This document shows, piece by piece, positions 1-7,998 of a DNA stretch of 24,055 nucleotides. Every line of letters starts with the position of its first letter. Position 1 is the first letter of the stretch. The translations under genes and the position numbers were made by a program. The notes below the pieces were generated by a model that saw only the letters and a program-made list of their open reading frames with translations, ran no database searches and was not told where the DNA came from. The stretch covers positions 1 to 24,055 of the forward strand of contig PKQY01000027.1 of assembly GCA_017577895.1 (NCBI GenBank), in the 5' to 3' direction. This DNA is from Bacillota bacterium. Lineage in GTDB: Bacteria; Bacillota; Bacilli; ZCTH02-B2.

Positions 1-18
1 CAAAGTCAAGAAGTGTGA

Positions 19-1221
19 TCAGGCGACCAGACAAGCCACGGGAACAAAAGCCAAGAGCACCTTTCGGACATACACGTCTCGGTTCCGGAAGCCGAAGCTG
101 ATCCTTTTCAACATTTTGATCTTCGTATGAACGCCTTCGGTATAGCCGTTGGTTACCCGCCAGTCGTGATAGGCGAGGATCTCTTCCTTCCAGCGCCGGA
201 GCGTCCGTCCCCACTGCACGAGCGCCGCATCGCTTGCCACCTCCGTCTCCAACAGCACGCGCTCCAGGATGGCCTTTGCCTCCTCACGTGAAGAGGCCCG
301 GTAGACGTCCCGAAGTTGCTCCTTCATCCAGTGAAACTGCGCCACGTTCCGGAAATGCTTGCGGATCGTGGCCAGTTGGCTCGCCTGGCGTTCGGTGAGG
401 TCCTCTTCGTTTTTGACGAGCGGCCAGCGGGGAAGCCGGTGCCCCGAGACCGATTGCTCCACAAGCCGCGCCTCATCCACCCGCCGGTTGGCGTCCTTGA
501 GGACGTGAAAATGATCGGCCACCACGACGACGCCCGGAAGCACGCGCTGAAAGAGCTTGCGCCAGCTGTCTTTGAGATCGATGCACACCGCCCGGATGCG
601 CTTCTTGACGGACTGGGGCATCCGTTCGAAAAACGATTTCAGCGTCCCCAGCCGGTCGTCCGGGAGAATGGCTAAGAGCCGCTTCTTTGGCCAGAGGCAC
701 GTGACGGTGATCATCATGTCCTGCCCCCGGAAACTGTGCTCGTCGATGCTGATCACACACTCCGGAAGGTCCTGAAGGAGTGTTTCGAGGGTCGGAGGCT
801 CGAGGATTCCCTTCAGGAGGAGGCGCCTGAGCGTTCCGGGGCTTACGTTCATATCCCGAGCGGCGCTTCTGAAACTCCGGTCTTTGAGGTTGCTGAGAAG
901 AAAGGCTTCGGCTTTCTGAGTCATCCGCGCCCAAGGCCGGATACCGGGAAGCCGCTCTGTAAACACCTTCCCGCAAGCAGGACAACGGAACCGCCGTGGA
1001 CGCACCCAGAGGAAGACAGGCTTTCGGTCAACCCAGGTGTGCAGTTTCGGCCGCCACCTGGAAGTACGGCTGTGAACGCGATGGCTCAGGGCATGGCAGT
1101 CAGGGCAGCGGGCCTCCTTCTTCGGCCGACCGGCATAAACGTCGATGTGGTGTTCGTTCATCTCGAAGCGGTAAATGATCCACTCTTGAAGATCGAGGAG
1201 GGAAGCGATAGACTTTTTCAT
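19..1221 (-). CDS. ISL3-family DDE transposase
   Basis: The 400-aa protein is full length for the IS204/IS1001/IS1096/IS1165 (ISL3) transposase family and catalyses cut-and-paste movement of its element. An N-terminal zinc-finger pair is visible (CPDC at residues 39-42, CPAC at 80-83), followed by a helix-turn-helix-like segment around 110-135. Candidate catalytic acids are D160 in SIDEHSF, D236 in ADHFHVLKDANRR and E362 in NGYTEGVHTKIK; the NGYTEG and FGFRNRDVYVRK blocks are typical of the family. The ATG at 1221 is preceded by AAGGAGGT. No frameshift or internal stop is present, so the protein is probably functional. Confidence 0.93.
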   Translation of the reverse strand: MKKSIASLLDLQEWIIYRFEMNEHHIDVYAGRPKKEARCPDCHALSHRVHSRTSRWRPKLHTWVDRKPVFLWVRPRRFRCPACGKVFTERLPGIRPWARMTQKAEAFLLSNLKDRSFRSAARDMNVSPGTLRRLLLKGILEPPTLETLLQDLPECVISIDEHSFRGQDMMITVTCLWPKKRLLAILPDDRLGTLKSFFERMPQSVKKRIRAVCIDLKDSWRKLFQRVLPGVVVVADHFHVLKDANRRVDEARLVEQSVSGHRLPRWPLVKNEEDLTERQASQLATIRKHFRNVAQFHWMKEQLRDVYRASSREEAKAILERVLLETEVASDAALVQWGRTLRRWKEEILAYHDWRVTNGYTEGVHTKIKMLKRISFGFRNRDVYVRKVLLAFVPVACLVA

Positions 1222-1289
1222 AGGCGGTCGGAACCTCCTTGGGATGTGGTGTGGTTACTAATCCCTTGGCTCTCCGGCCGCCTTTTTCC

Positions 1290-1318
1290 TGCTTCACCAC
1301 ACTTTTGAGTTTAGAGCC
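1290..1318 (-). repeat. right terminal inverted repeat of the ISL3 element
   Basis: Read inward from 1318 the sequence begins GGCTCTAAACTCAAAAGTGTG. The mirrored left end at positions 1-24 shares AAGTGTG and scattered flanking bases, so the repeats are imperfect. The inner boundary is approximate. Confidence 0.7.
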
Positions 1319-1327
1319 ATTTTAGCC

Positions 1328-1356
1328 TTGACACAATCCGTCAACATGACTATAAT
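1328..1356 (+). promoter_or_regulatory. sigma-A promoter of the ilv-leu operon
   Basis: A perfect consensus promoter: TTGACA at 1328-1333, a 17-bp spacer, and TATAAT at 1351-1356. Transcription should start near 1362-1364, just before the T-box leader. The -35 box begins 10 bp from the end of the upstream insertion sequence, so the core promoter is intact but any upstream activator or repressor sites have been displaced. Confidence 0.93.
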
Positions 1357-1361
1357 GGGTC

Positions 1362-1707
1362 GTAAATTGACAACGACATATCGACCAAAGCGATGAGAAG
1401 GAGTAGGATCCGCTGGCTCTTTACTCCAGAGAGCCCAACCTTAGGCTGGAAGTTGGGCGTAAATCCAGTCGGAGCGCTCGCCTTCGAGCTTTCTTCTGAA
1501 CGGCCTGCACGTGCCATGACTCGTGTAGGTGCCAGTAGGAAGAAACGGTGGTGGCCGTTAACCACAGAGTTTGGGCATTATGCTCGAACTCGCTGAGGTC
1601 AACCGTCGCGAGACGTTGACGAATTTGGGTGGTACCGTGGAAGCTAGCTCTTTCACCCCAAACCTGAAAGGAACCAGGTGTCGGGTGAAAGAGCTTTCAT
1701 ATTTTTT
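1362..1707 (+). ncRNA. T-box riboswitch, probably leucine-specific
   Basis: A full T-box leader. Stem I spans about 1387-1492: a base helix 1387-1391/1488-1492, a kink-turn-like GATGA/CGA internal loop, helix 1397-1401/1481-1485, the AGTA specifier-loop motif at 1402-1405, AGAGA in the distal bulge (about 1428-1432), and an apical hairpin 1433-1439/1452-1458. The best specifier codon is CTC (Leu) at 1477-1479 with a 3' G. Stem II is 1504-1511/1522-1529. The IIA/B pseudoknot is 1544-1548/1555-1559 with TGGT 1549-1552 pairing ACCA 1561-1564. Stem III (1598-1620) has a GCGA loop. The T-box GGGTGGTACCGTGG is at 1627-1640. Its 5' part can pair with CACCCC at 1654-1659, which excludes the terminator. 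Uncharged tRNA-Leu would then allow read-through into ilvB. The element is certain; the specifier assignment is my manual fold. Confidence 0.96.
1646..1707 (+). terminator. T-box-controlled intrinsic terminator
   Basis: A 13-bp perfect stem pairs 1646-1658 with 1683-1695, with a smaller inner hairpin (1662-1666/1675-1679), followed by a T-rich tract ending in TTTTTT at 1702-1707. Its 5' arm overlaps the bases that the T-box needs for the antiterminator, so the two structures are mutually exclusive. Confidence 0.93.
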
Positions 1708-1750
1708 CGACTACTTTTTCGAACGAATTACGAAGAAGGTGGGGGAGAAC

Positions 1751-3526
1751 ATGAAGGCCGAAACGGCGGCAGTCGTCCGGTCGGAAGAGCGCGTTCGGTC
1801 CTCGTTGGACCCGTTGGAGATGGAGTTGAAAAAAGAAGACGTGCTCAGTGGTTCGGAAATTTTGTTGCGGTGTCTGTTGCTCGAAGGGGTCGAGTACATT
1901 TTTGGCTATCCCGGCGGTGCGGTGCTGCCGATTTACGATTCGTTGTACGGCAATCGGATCAAACATATTCTCGCCCGTCACGAGCAGGGTGCCATTCACA
2001 TGGCCGACGGCTACGCCCGGGCCACGGGGCGTCCCGGTGTGGTCATCGCCACTTCCGGCCCCGGCGCCACCAACTTGGTGACCGGTATCGCCACGGCCAT
2101 GATGGATTCGGTTCCCCTCGTCTGCATTACCGGGAACGTGGCGCAACACTTGATCGGCACCGATGCGTTTCAGGAAGCAGACATTAAAGGCATCACGATG
2201 CCCATCACCAAGCACAGCTACTTGGTGAAAGACGTCAACGATCTGGCCCGTATCGTGAAGGAGGCGTTCCACATCGCCACCACGGGCCGTCCGGGTCCGG
2301 TCTTGATCGACATTCCGAAGGATGTCTCCAATGCCAAGACGACGTTCCGCTATCCGGAAAAAGTGCATTTGCGGGGGTACAATCCGACCATTTACCCCAA
2401 CGGTTTGCAAATCGAAAAAGTATGCCGCGTCATTCCGAAGGCCCAACGGCCGGTCATTTTGGCCGGAGGCGGCGTCATTGCTTCGGGGCCGCAGGCCAGT
2501 GAAGAATTGATCCGGCTGGCGGAAAAGACACAAATTCCGGTTCTGACGACGCTGATGGGCTTGGGCGGTTTTCCGAGCGGTCACCCGCTGTCGTTGGGCA
2601 TGCCGGGGATGCACGGGTCTTATGCCGCCAACAAGTCGCTGTTGGAATGCGATTTGTTGATCGGCATCGGCGTCCGGTTCGACGACCGCGTGACCATGGC
2701 CCGCATTGACAAATTTGCCCCGAAGGCGAAAATCGTCCATCTCGACATCGACCCGGCGGAAATCGGCAAAAACGTGGAAACGTACATTCCGATCGTGGGC
2801 GATGTGAAGCATTCCCTGGCGGCCATCAACGAAAAAGTGGAGGCCGGCGATACCCGGGAGTGGTTGGCGCAAATCGAGCAGTGGAAACAGGAACATCCGC
2901 TGACGTACAAAGCCAGCGACGAAGTGATAAAACCGCAATGGTTGGTCCAAATGATCGCCCGTTCCACCGACGGGGATGCCATTGTGACCACCGACGTCGG
3001 TCAGCATCAAATGTGGGTGGCGCAATATTATCCGTTCACGAAGCCCCGCTCCAACATCACTTCCGGTGGTCTGGGGACCATGGGCTTTGGTTTCCCGGCG
3101 GCCATCGGCGCCAAGCTTGCCTATCCGGATCGCACCGTCATTGCCGTCACCGGCGATGGTGGATTCCAGATGACGGCGCAGGAGCTGGCCATCGTGGCCA
3201 TCCACAACATCCCGGTGAAGGTGGCCATCCTCAACAACCGGGCATTGGGCATGGTCCGGCAGTGGCAACAGTTGTTCCACGGCGGGCGGTACAGCCAAAT
3301 TGACTTGTCCGGCAGCCCCGATTTCGTCAAACTGGCCGAAGCATACGGTGTGCGGGGCATGCGGGCGACGACACCGGCGGAAGCGGAGGCGGTCTGGGCG
3401 GAAGCCATGCGTCATCCCGGTCCGGTGGTCGTGGAGTTTGTCATCCCGACGGAAGAAAACGTCTATCCCATGGTGGCACCTGGTGCTGGATTGGACGAAA
3501 TGATTTTGGGAGAGGACGAGGCATGA
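1751..3526 (+). CDS. ilvB: acetolactate synthase large (catalytic) subunit
   Basis: This TPP- and FAD-dependent enzyme joins two pyruvates to acetolactate (valine/leucine) or pyruvate and 2-oxobutyrate (isoleucine). The protein is 591 aa, normal for the family. The catalytic glutamate is E78 in ARHEQGAIHMADGYARATG. The TPP/Mg motif is GDGGFQMTAQELAI followed by NN, and GVRFDDRVTM fits the FAD region. The reading frame continues upstream into the T-box leader, but the ATG at 1751 is the start: it follows a GGTGGGGGAG ribosome-binding site and lies after the terminator. Residues 1-30 are charged and not conserved. The stop overlaps the ilvN start (ATGA), indicating translational coupling with its regulatory subunit. 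Confidence 0.97.
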   Translation: MKAETAAVVRSEERVRSSLDPLEMELKKEDVLSGSEILLRCLLLEGVEYIFGYPGGAVLPIYDSLYGNRIKHILARHEQGAIHMADGYARATGRPGVVIATSGPGATNLVTGIATAMMDSVPLVCITGNVAQHLIGTDAFQEADIKGITMPITKHSYLVKDVNDLARIVKEAFHIATTGRPGPVLIDIPKDVSNAKTTFRYPEKVHLRGYNPTIYPNGLQIEKVCRVIPKAQRPVILAGGGVIASGPQASEELIRLAEKTQIPVLTTLMGLGGFPSGHPLSLGMPGMHGSYAANKSLLECDLLIGIGVRFDDRVTMARIDKFAPKAKIVHLDIDPAEIGKNVETYIPIVGDVKHSLAAINEKVEAGDTREWLAQIEQWKQEHPLTYKASDEVIKPQWLVQMIARSTDGDAIVTTDVGQHQMWVAQYYPFTKPRSNITSGGLGTMGFGFPAAIGAKLAYPDRTVIAVTGDGGFQMTAQELAIVAIHNIPVKVAILNNRALGMVRQWQQLFHGGRYSQIDLSGSPDFVKLAEAYGVRGMRATTPAEAEAVWAEAMRHPGPVVVEFVIPTEENVYPMVAPGAGLDEMILGEDEA

Positions 3527-4032
3527 GCGGCGAACAGAAGTCACATACGATTTCCATTCTCGTCAACGACGAACCAGGGGTCTTGGCCCGGGTGGCGGGC
3601 CTGTTCAGCCGGAGAGGATACAACATCGACAGCATCACTGTGGGCGGTTCGGAAGAACCGGGGCTTTCCCGCATGATCATTGTGACCCGGGGCGACGACC
3701 ACACGGTGGAGCAAATTACGAAACAATTGAACAAATTGATCGACGTCATCAAAGTGCAAGTGCTCAGCGAACAGGCCATGGTGTCCCGGGAGTTGGCGTT
3801 GATCAAAGTGAACGTCAGTCCTGCCAATCGGGCCGAATTGACGGGGATTATCGAGCCGTTCCGCGCCTCGATCATCGACGTCGGACAGACGTCCTTGATC
3901 GTGCAGGTGACGGGGGATCAGAACAAAGTCAACGCCCTCATTCAGTTGCTCAAGCCATACGGTATCAAAGAAATTTGCCGCACCGGTGTGTCGGCGATGG
4001 CGCGCAGTTTGACGATGGTTCCTATGAAATAA
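3523..4032 (+). CDS. ilvN: acetolactate synthase small (regulatory) subunit
   Basis: The regulatory partner of IlvB confers valine feedback inhibition and raises catalytic activity. The 169-aa protein has an N-terminal ACT domain (HTISILVNDEPGVLARVAGL, then RRGYNIDSITVG) and the typical C-terminal half with the FRASIIDVG block. The length matches Bacillus IlvH/IlvN proteins. The ATG overlaps the ilvB stop by four bases and has GAGG upstream. This gene is also called ilvH in some genomes. Confidence 0.96.
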   Translation: MSGEQKSHTISILVNDEPGVLARVAGLFSRRGYNIDSITVGGSEEPGLSRMIIVTRGDDHTVEQITKQLNKLIDVIKVQVLSEQAMVSRELALIKVNVSPANRAELTGIIEPFRASIIDVGQTSLIVQVTGDQNKVNALIQLLKPYGIKEICRTGVSAMARSLTMVPMK

Positions 4033-4097
4033 TTTGTTGAACATTCGTTGAAATCATCGAGACACATTACGACATCGCGGAGAGGAGAATGGCTGTT

Positions 4098-5087
4098 ATG
4101 GCAAAAATCTACTACGAAAAAGACGCAGATCTGTCGTATTTGAACGGTAAAACGGTGGCCGTCATCGGTTACGGCAGCCAAGGGCACGCCCAAGCGCAAA
4201 ACTTGCGGGACAGCGGTGTGCGGGTGATTGTGGGCCTGCGTCCGGGCCGGTCTTGGGAACAAGCGGAAAAAGACGGTTTTGACGTGTACACCGTCGACCA
4301 AGCGGTGGCCCAGGCCGATTTCATCCAAATTCTCATGCCCGATGAAATCCAGGCCAAAGTGTACCGCGAACAAATCGAGCCGAACTTGAAAGAGGGCGCC
4401 GTCCTCTCGTTTTCCCACGGCTTTAACATTCATTTCGGACAAATTGTGCCGCCGGAAAACGTGGACGTCGTGATGGTAGCGCCTAAGGGACCGGGTCATT
4501 TGGTCCGCCGTGTCTATGAAGAAGGGTTCGGCGTTCCGGCGCTCATTGCGGTGCATCAAAACGCTTCGGGCAAGGCGTTGGAATTGGGGTTGGCCTATGC
4601 CAAAGCCATTGGTGCCACGAAAGCTGGCGTCATTGAGACGACCTTCAAAGAAGAGACGGAAACCGACCTGTTTGGCGAACAAGTGGTGCTTTGCGGCGGG
4701 CTGTCGGCCTTGGTGAAAGCCGGTTTTGAGACGCTGACGAAAGCCGGTTATCAACCGGAAGTGGCTTACTTTGAATGTCTCCATGAGCTGAAGCTCATTG
4801 TGGACTTGATGTATGAAGGCGGCTTGAGCCGGATGCGGTATTCCATCAGCGACACCGCCGAGTACGGAGATTACGTCACCGGCGATCGCATCATCACCGA
4901 AGAGACGAAGAAAGAAATGGAAAAAGTGCTGAAAGAAATTCAACAAGGGGTGTTTGCCCGCAACTGGCTGATGGAAAACCAAGTAGGCCGGCCCATGTTC
5001 AGCACGCGACGCCGGTTGGAAGCGGAGCATCCCATCGAGCAAGTGGGCCGCAATTTGCGGGAAATGATGTCCTGGATCAAAAAATAA
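4098..5087 (+). CDS. ilvC: ketol-acid reductoisomerase
   Basis: A class I (short) reductoisomerase that isomerises and reduces acetolactate or acetohydroxybutyrate with NADPH and Mg2+. The 329-aa protein starts MAKIYYEKDADLSYL and has the Rossmann motif GYGSQGHAQAQNL. The following GLRPGRS carries the Arg and Ser expected for NADPH preference. KGPGH and the helical C-terminal knot domain (EETETDLFGEQ, ECLHELKLIVDL) are present. An ATG at 4089 is also in frame, but AGGAG at 4083-4087 is only one base from it and ten from 4098, so 4098 is preferred. The gene lies 65 bp after ilvN in the same transcript. Confidence 0.97.
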   Translation: MAKIYYEKDADLSYLNGKTVAVIGYGSQGHAQAQNLRDSGVRVIVGLRPGRSWEQAEKDGFDVYTVDQAVAQADFIQILMPDEIQAKVYREQIEPNLKEGAVLSFSHGFNIHFGQIVPPENVDVVMVAPKGPGHLVRRVYEEGFGVPALIAVHQNASGKALELGLAYAKAIGATKAGVIETTFKEETETDLFGEQVVLCGGLSALVKAGFETLTKAGYQPEVAYFECLHELKLIVDLMYEGGLSRMRYSISDTAEYGDYVTGDRIITEETKKEMEKVLKEIQQGVFARNWLMENQVGRPMFSTRRRLEAEHPIEQVGRNLREMMSWIKK

Positions 5088-5106
5088 CCGCGAAGAAAGC
5101 TTCCCA

Positions 5107-5134
5107 GGGGCAGGTCTTGCTGCAAGGCCTCCCC
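5107..5134 (+). other. intercistronic RNA hairpin between ilvC and leuA
   Basis: GGGG(C)AGGTCTT at 5107-5118 pairs with AAGGCCTCCCC at 5124-5134 around a five-base loop, giving an 11-bp stem with one bulged C and one G-U pair. No T-run follows directly, so it is not a clear terminator. It could protect the 3' end of an ilvC fragment or mark an RNA processing site; that role is inference. Confidence 0.6.
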
Positions 5135-5213
5135 TCCTCGACGAAAAGTTTTGATAAAAAAATATTTTGAAAATAGATTGACATCATCGACATCATCTTT
5201 TGGAGGTGGACGT

Positions 5214-6758
5214 ATGCGCACGATTTACACGTTCGATACGACCCTGCGGGACGGTGAGCAATCCCCGGGAGTAAACTTGAACGATGAGGAGAAAGTAGAG
5301 ATTGCCCTGCAATTGGAACGGTTGGGCGTCAACGTCATTGAAGCCGGTTTTGCGGCGGCGTCCCCCGGCGACTTGCGGGCGGTGCAGGCGGTGGCCAAAG
5401 CGGTGAAAAACGCCACGGTCGTCAGCTTGGCCCGGGCCAATCCGGCCGATATCGATGCCGCATGGGAAGCGCTGCGGGGGGCCGTCAATCCGCGTTTGCA
5501 CGTCTTCATCGCCACGTCGCCGATTCACCGCCAGTACAAGTTGCGGATGACCAAGGAGCAAATCTTGGAACAAATTGCCGCTTGCCTCGATTATGCCAGA
5601 AAATATTTTTCGGAAATTGAATTTTCCGCAGAGGACGGCAGCCGCACCGAGCTGGATTTCTTGACCCAGGTGACGGATGTGGCCATTCGCCACGGCGCGA
5701 AGGTGATCAACATTCCCGATACCGTAGGATATGCGACACCGGAGGAGTATGGGAACATCTTTCGCCACTTGAAGAACACCGTACCGGGCATCGAAAAGGT
5801 GCAATTGAGCTGCCATTGCCACGACGACCTGGGGATGGCGGTGGCCAACACTTTGGCGGCGGTGCAAGCGGGGGCCGACCAAGTGGAAGGCTGCATCAAC
5901 GGCATCGGCGAGCGGGCCGGCAACGTGGCGTTGGAAGAAGTGGTGATGGCGCTGGAGACGCGCAAAGACTACTATCAGGCCCAGACGACTTGGGTGTTGA
6001 AAGAAATTTACCGCACCAGCCGTTTGGTGAGCCGGCTGACCGGTATGGTCATTCAGAAAAACAAAGCCATCGTCGGTGACAATGCCTTCTCCCACGAATC
6101 GGGCATTCACCAAGATGGCGTGTTAAAAGAAAAGAGCACGTACGAAATCATTCGGCCGGAGACGGTCGGTGCCGGCGAGACCAAGCTGCCGCTGGGGAAA
6201 TTGTCGGGCCGTCACGCTTTCAAGCAAAAGTTGATCCAATTGGGGTATCAACTGAACGATGAGCAAATTAACCAATTCTTCCGCAAGTTCAAGGAGCTGG
6301 CAGACCGCAAGAAGACGGTGACCGACGAAGACATCATGGCCATCGTTGACGAGCGCATTTCGCAGGCGCCGGTCATGTATACGCTGGATTATTTCCACCT
6401 GTCCTACGGCACGCAAGCGACGCCGGCGGCCACCATCCGGCTGCGGACGGCCAATGGGGAGGTCATCGAAGAAGCGGCCTTCGGCAACGGTTCGGTGGAC
6501 GCCATCTACAAAGCCATTGACAAAGCGACGGGGAACACCGGCGAATTGGTCGACTTCCGCATTACCTCCGTCACCCAAGGGAAAGACGCGTTGGGCGAAG
6601 TGACGGTGAAACTGCAAATCGGAGATTGGCAAATCCAAGGCCGGGGCGTCAGCACCGATATTTTGGAAGCCAGTGCCCGCTCGTACTTGGATGCCATCAA
6701 CCGGTATCATCAACGGAAAAATGCGTTGGGCGAACCACAACCGTCGGCGGCTATGTAA
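5214..6758 (+). CDS. leuA: 2-isopropylmalate synthase
   Basis: The enzyme condenses acetyl-CoA with 2-oxoisovalerate, the committed step to leucine. The protein is 514 aa, the full two-domain length. The N-terminal TIM barrel has FDTTLRDGEQSPGVNL and the metal-binding SCHCHDDLGMAVANT, with ESGIHQDGVLK after it. The C-terminal LeuA allosteric domain (from about residue 390, TLDYFHLSYGTQ) normally mediates leucine feedback. The ATG at 5214 has a strong TTTTGGAGGTGG site upstream; a longer in-frame TTG start at 5151 has no such site. The gap from ilvC is 126 bp and holds a hairpin. An intrinsic terminator follows. Confidence 0.96.
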   Translation: MRTIYTFDTTLRDGEQSPGVNLNDEEKVEIALQLERLGVNVIEAGFAAASPGDLRAVQAVAKAVKNATVVSLARANPADIDAAWEALRGAVNPRLHVFIATSPIHRQYKLRMTKEQILEQIAACLDYARKYFSEIEFSAEDGSRTELDFLTQVTDVAIRHGAKVINIPDTVGYATPEEYGNIFRHLKNTVPGIEKVQLSCHCHDDLGMAVANTLAAVQAGADQVEGCINGIGERAGNVALEEVVMALETRKDYYQAQTTWVLKEIYRTSRLVSRLTGMVIQKNKAIVGDNAFSHESGIHQDGVLKEKSTYEIIRPETVGAGETKLPLGKLSGRHAFKQKLIQLGYQLNDEQINQFFRKFKELADRKKTVTDEDIMAIVDERISQAPVMYTLDYFHLSYGTQATPAATIRLRTANGEVIEEAAFGNGSVDAIYKAIDKATGNTGELVDFRITSVTQGKDALGEVTVKLQIGDWQIQGRGVSTDILEASARSYLDAINRYHQRKNALGEPQPSAAM

Positions 6759-6780
6759 GCCATCGCTCCACGATGCAAGA

Positions 6781-6804
6781 GGGGGCGCAAGCCCCCCTTT
6801 TTTT
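6781..6804 (+). terminator. intrinsic terminator after leuA
   Basis: GGGGGC at 6781-6786 pairs with GCCCCC at 6791-6796 around a GCAA tetraloop, followed by seven Ts (6798-6804). It should end or attenuate the T-box-controlled transcript before leuB. Confidence 0.9.
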
Positions 6805-6857
6805 GCTATTTCAATTCGGCTAAAATTTACAGGAAGACATGAATTTCACAGCAAGGC

Positions 6858-7967
6858 ATGGTGAAGAGGATGTCCAAAACGTTTCGCATTGCGGTATTGC
6901 CGGGAGACGGCATCGGACCGGAAGTGGTCGGGGAAACGGTCCGGCTGTTGGAGCGCATCGGTGAGTTGACCGGTGTGACGTTTCAAATGGAAGAAGCGCT
7001 GTTCGGCGGGGCTGCCTATGACGAGACCGGAGAACCGCTGCCGGAAGCCACGTTGCGTCTTTGCCGGGAAGCGGACGCGGTGCTGATGGGCGCCGTCGGC
7101 GGTCCGAAGTGGGATCAGCTGCCCCGGGAGAGCCGGCCGGAAACCGGCCTGTTGCGCTTGAGAAAAGAGTTGGACTTGTTTGCCAATTTGCGTCCGGCGG
7201 TCGTGTTTGACAGCTTGTTGGAAGCGTCGTCGTTAAAGGCCGAGGTGGTGCAAGGGGTCGACTTGCTCGTCGTGCGGGAGTTGACCGGCGGCATTTACTT
7301 CGGCGACAAAGCGTGCGTGCAGACCGACCAGGGCGAAAAGGCCACCGATCTGTTGGTTTACCATGAATGGGAGATTGAGCGCATTGTCCGCAAAGCTTTT
7401 GAATTGGCCATGGTGCGCCGGAAAAAAGTGACCTCGGTGGACAAGGCCAATGTGCTGGAAAGTTCCCGACTCTGGCGGCGGACGGTGGATCGGCTGGCGG
7501 CCGAATACCCGCAGGTGGAGACGGAACATATGTTGGTGGACAATTGCGCCATGCAACTGGTGGCCCGGCCGAAACAGTTTGACGTCATCGTCACGGAGAA
7601 CATGTTTGGGGACATTTTAAGCGACGAGGCAGCCATGTTGACCGGTTCCATCGGCATGTTGCCGTCGGCCAGTCTCGGCCACGGCCAATTTGGCCTGTAC
7701 GAGCCGGTGCACGGTTCGGCCCCCGATATTGCCGGCAAAGGCGTGGCCAATCCAGTGGCGACGATTCTTTCGGCGGCCATGATGTTGCGGTACAGTTTCG
7801 GGTGCTTGAAAGAAGCCGATTTGGTGGAAGAAGCCGTTCGCCGCACGCTGGCCGACGGATACCGTACCGCCGATTTGGCTCGGGCCAACGATACAGTCGT
7901 CGGCACCGAAGAAATGGGTCGCCGCATTCGGGTCCATTTTGAAAAACTGACGGAACAAGCGGTCTAA
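6858..7967 (+). CDS. leuB: 3-isopropylmalate dehydrogenase
   Basis: This NAD-dependent oxidative decarboxylase converts 3-isopropylmalate towards 2-oxoisocaproate in leucine synthesis. The protein is 365-369 aa, normal length. Diagnostic blocks are RIAVLPGDGIGPEV, GAVGGPKWD, RELTGGIYFG, DKANVLESSRLWR and the cofactor loop GSAPDIAGKGVANP; ELTGGIYFG separates it from isocitrate dehydrogenases. The start is uncertain: ATG 6858 (AAGG two bases upstream), GTG 6861 and ATG 6870 (MSKTFRIAVL) are possible. It sits behind the leuA terminator, and no convincing -35/-10 pair was found in the 53-bp gap (only TAAAAT at 6821-6826), so expression may depend on read-through. Confidence 0.95.
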   Translation: MVKRMSKTFRIAVLPGDGIGPEVVGETVRLLERIGELTGVTFQMEEALFGGAAYDETGEPLPEATLRLCREADAVLMGAVGGPKWDQLPRESRPETGLLRLRKELDLFANLRPAVVFDSLLEASSLKAEVVQGVDLLVVRELTGGIYFGDKACVQTDQGEKATDLLVYHEWEIERIVRKAFELAMVRRKKVTSVDKANVLESSRLWRRTVDRLAAEYPQVETEHMLVDNCAMQLVARPKQFDVIVTENMFGDILSDEAAMLTGSIGMLPSASLGHGQFGLYEPVHGSAPDIAGKGVANPVATILSAAMMLRYSFGCLKEADLVEEAVRRTLADGYRTADLARANDTVVGTEEMGRRIRVHFEKLTEQAV

Positions 7968-7998
7968 AAAATAGAGGACTGGGAAGGAGCTGATCGAG

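Larger units (their letters stand above)
1..1318 (-). mobile_element. ISL3-family insertion sequence, nearly complete
   Basis: A single transposase gene fills this element. The right end reads GGCTCTAAACTCAAAAGTGTG inward from 1318, which resembles the usual GGCTCT ends of ISL3-family elements. The first bases of the window (about 1-17) carry a related inverted copy ending in AAGTGTG; a gapless alignment of the two ends suggests that only about four bases of the left terminus lie outside the window. A target duplication cannot be checked because the left flank is missing. The transposase is intact, so the element may be active. Its right end lies 10 bp upstream of the -35 box of the ilv operon promoter. 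Confidence 0.88.

Noticed and set aside
1499..1504. GAACGGC in the T-box leader as a glycine specifier
   Set aside because: It lies outside the paired stem I, next to stem II; the position opposite AGTA holds CTC, which also fits the operon.
1697..3544. A 615-codon open frame on the minus strand opposite ilvB
   Set aside because: It is antisense to a certain gene, has no ribosome-binding site or recognisable domain, and its amino acid content (rich in H, R, D) is typical of the reverse strand of GC-biased coding sequence.
3942..5042. A 366-codon open frame opposite ilvC
   Set aside because: Same reasoning: shadow of a certain gene with no start signals or motifs.
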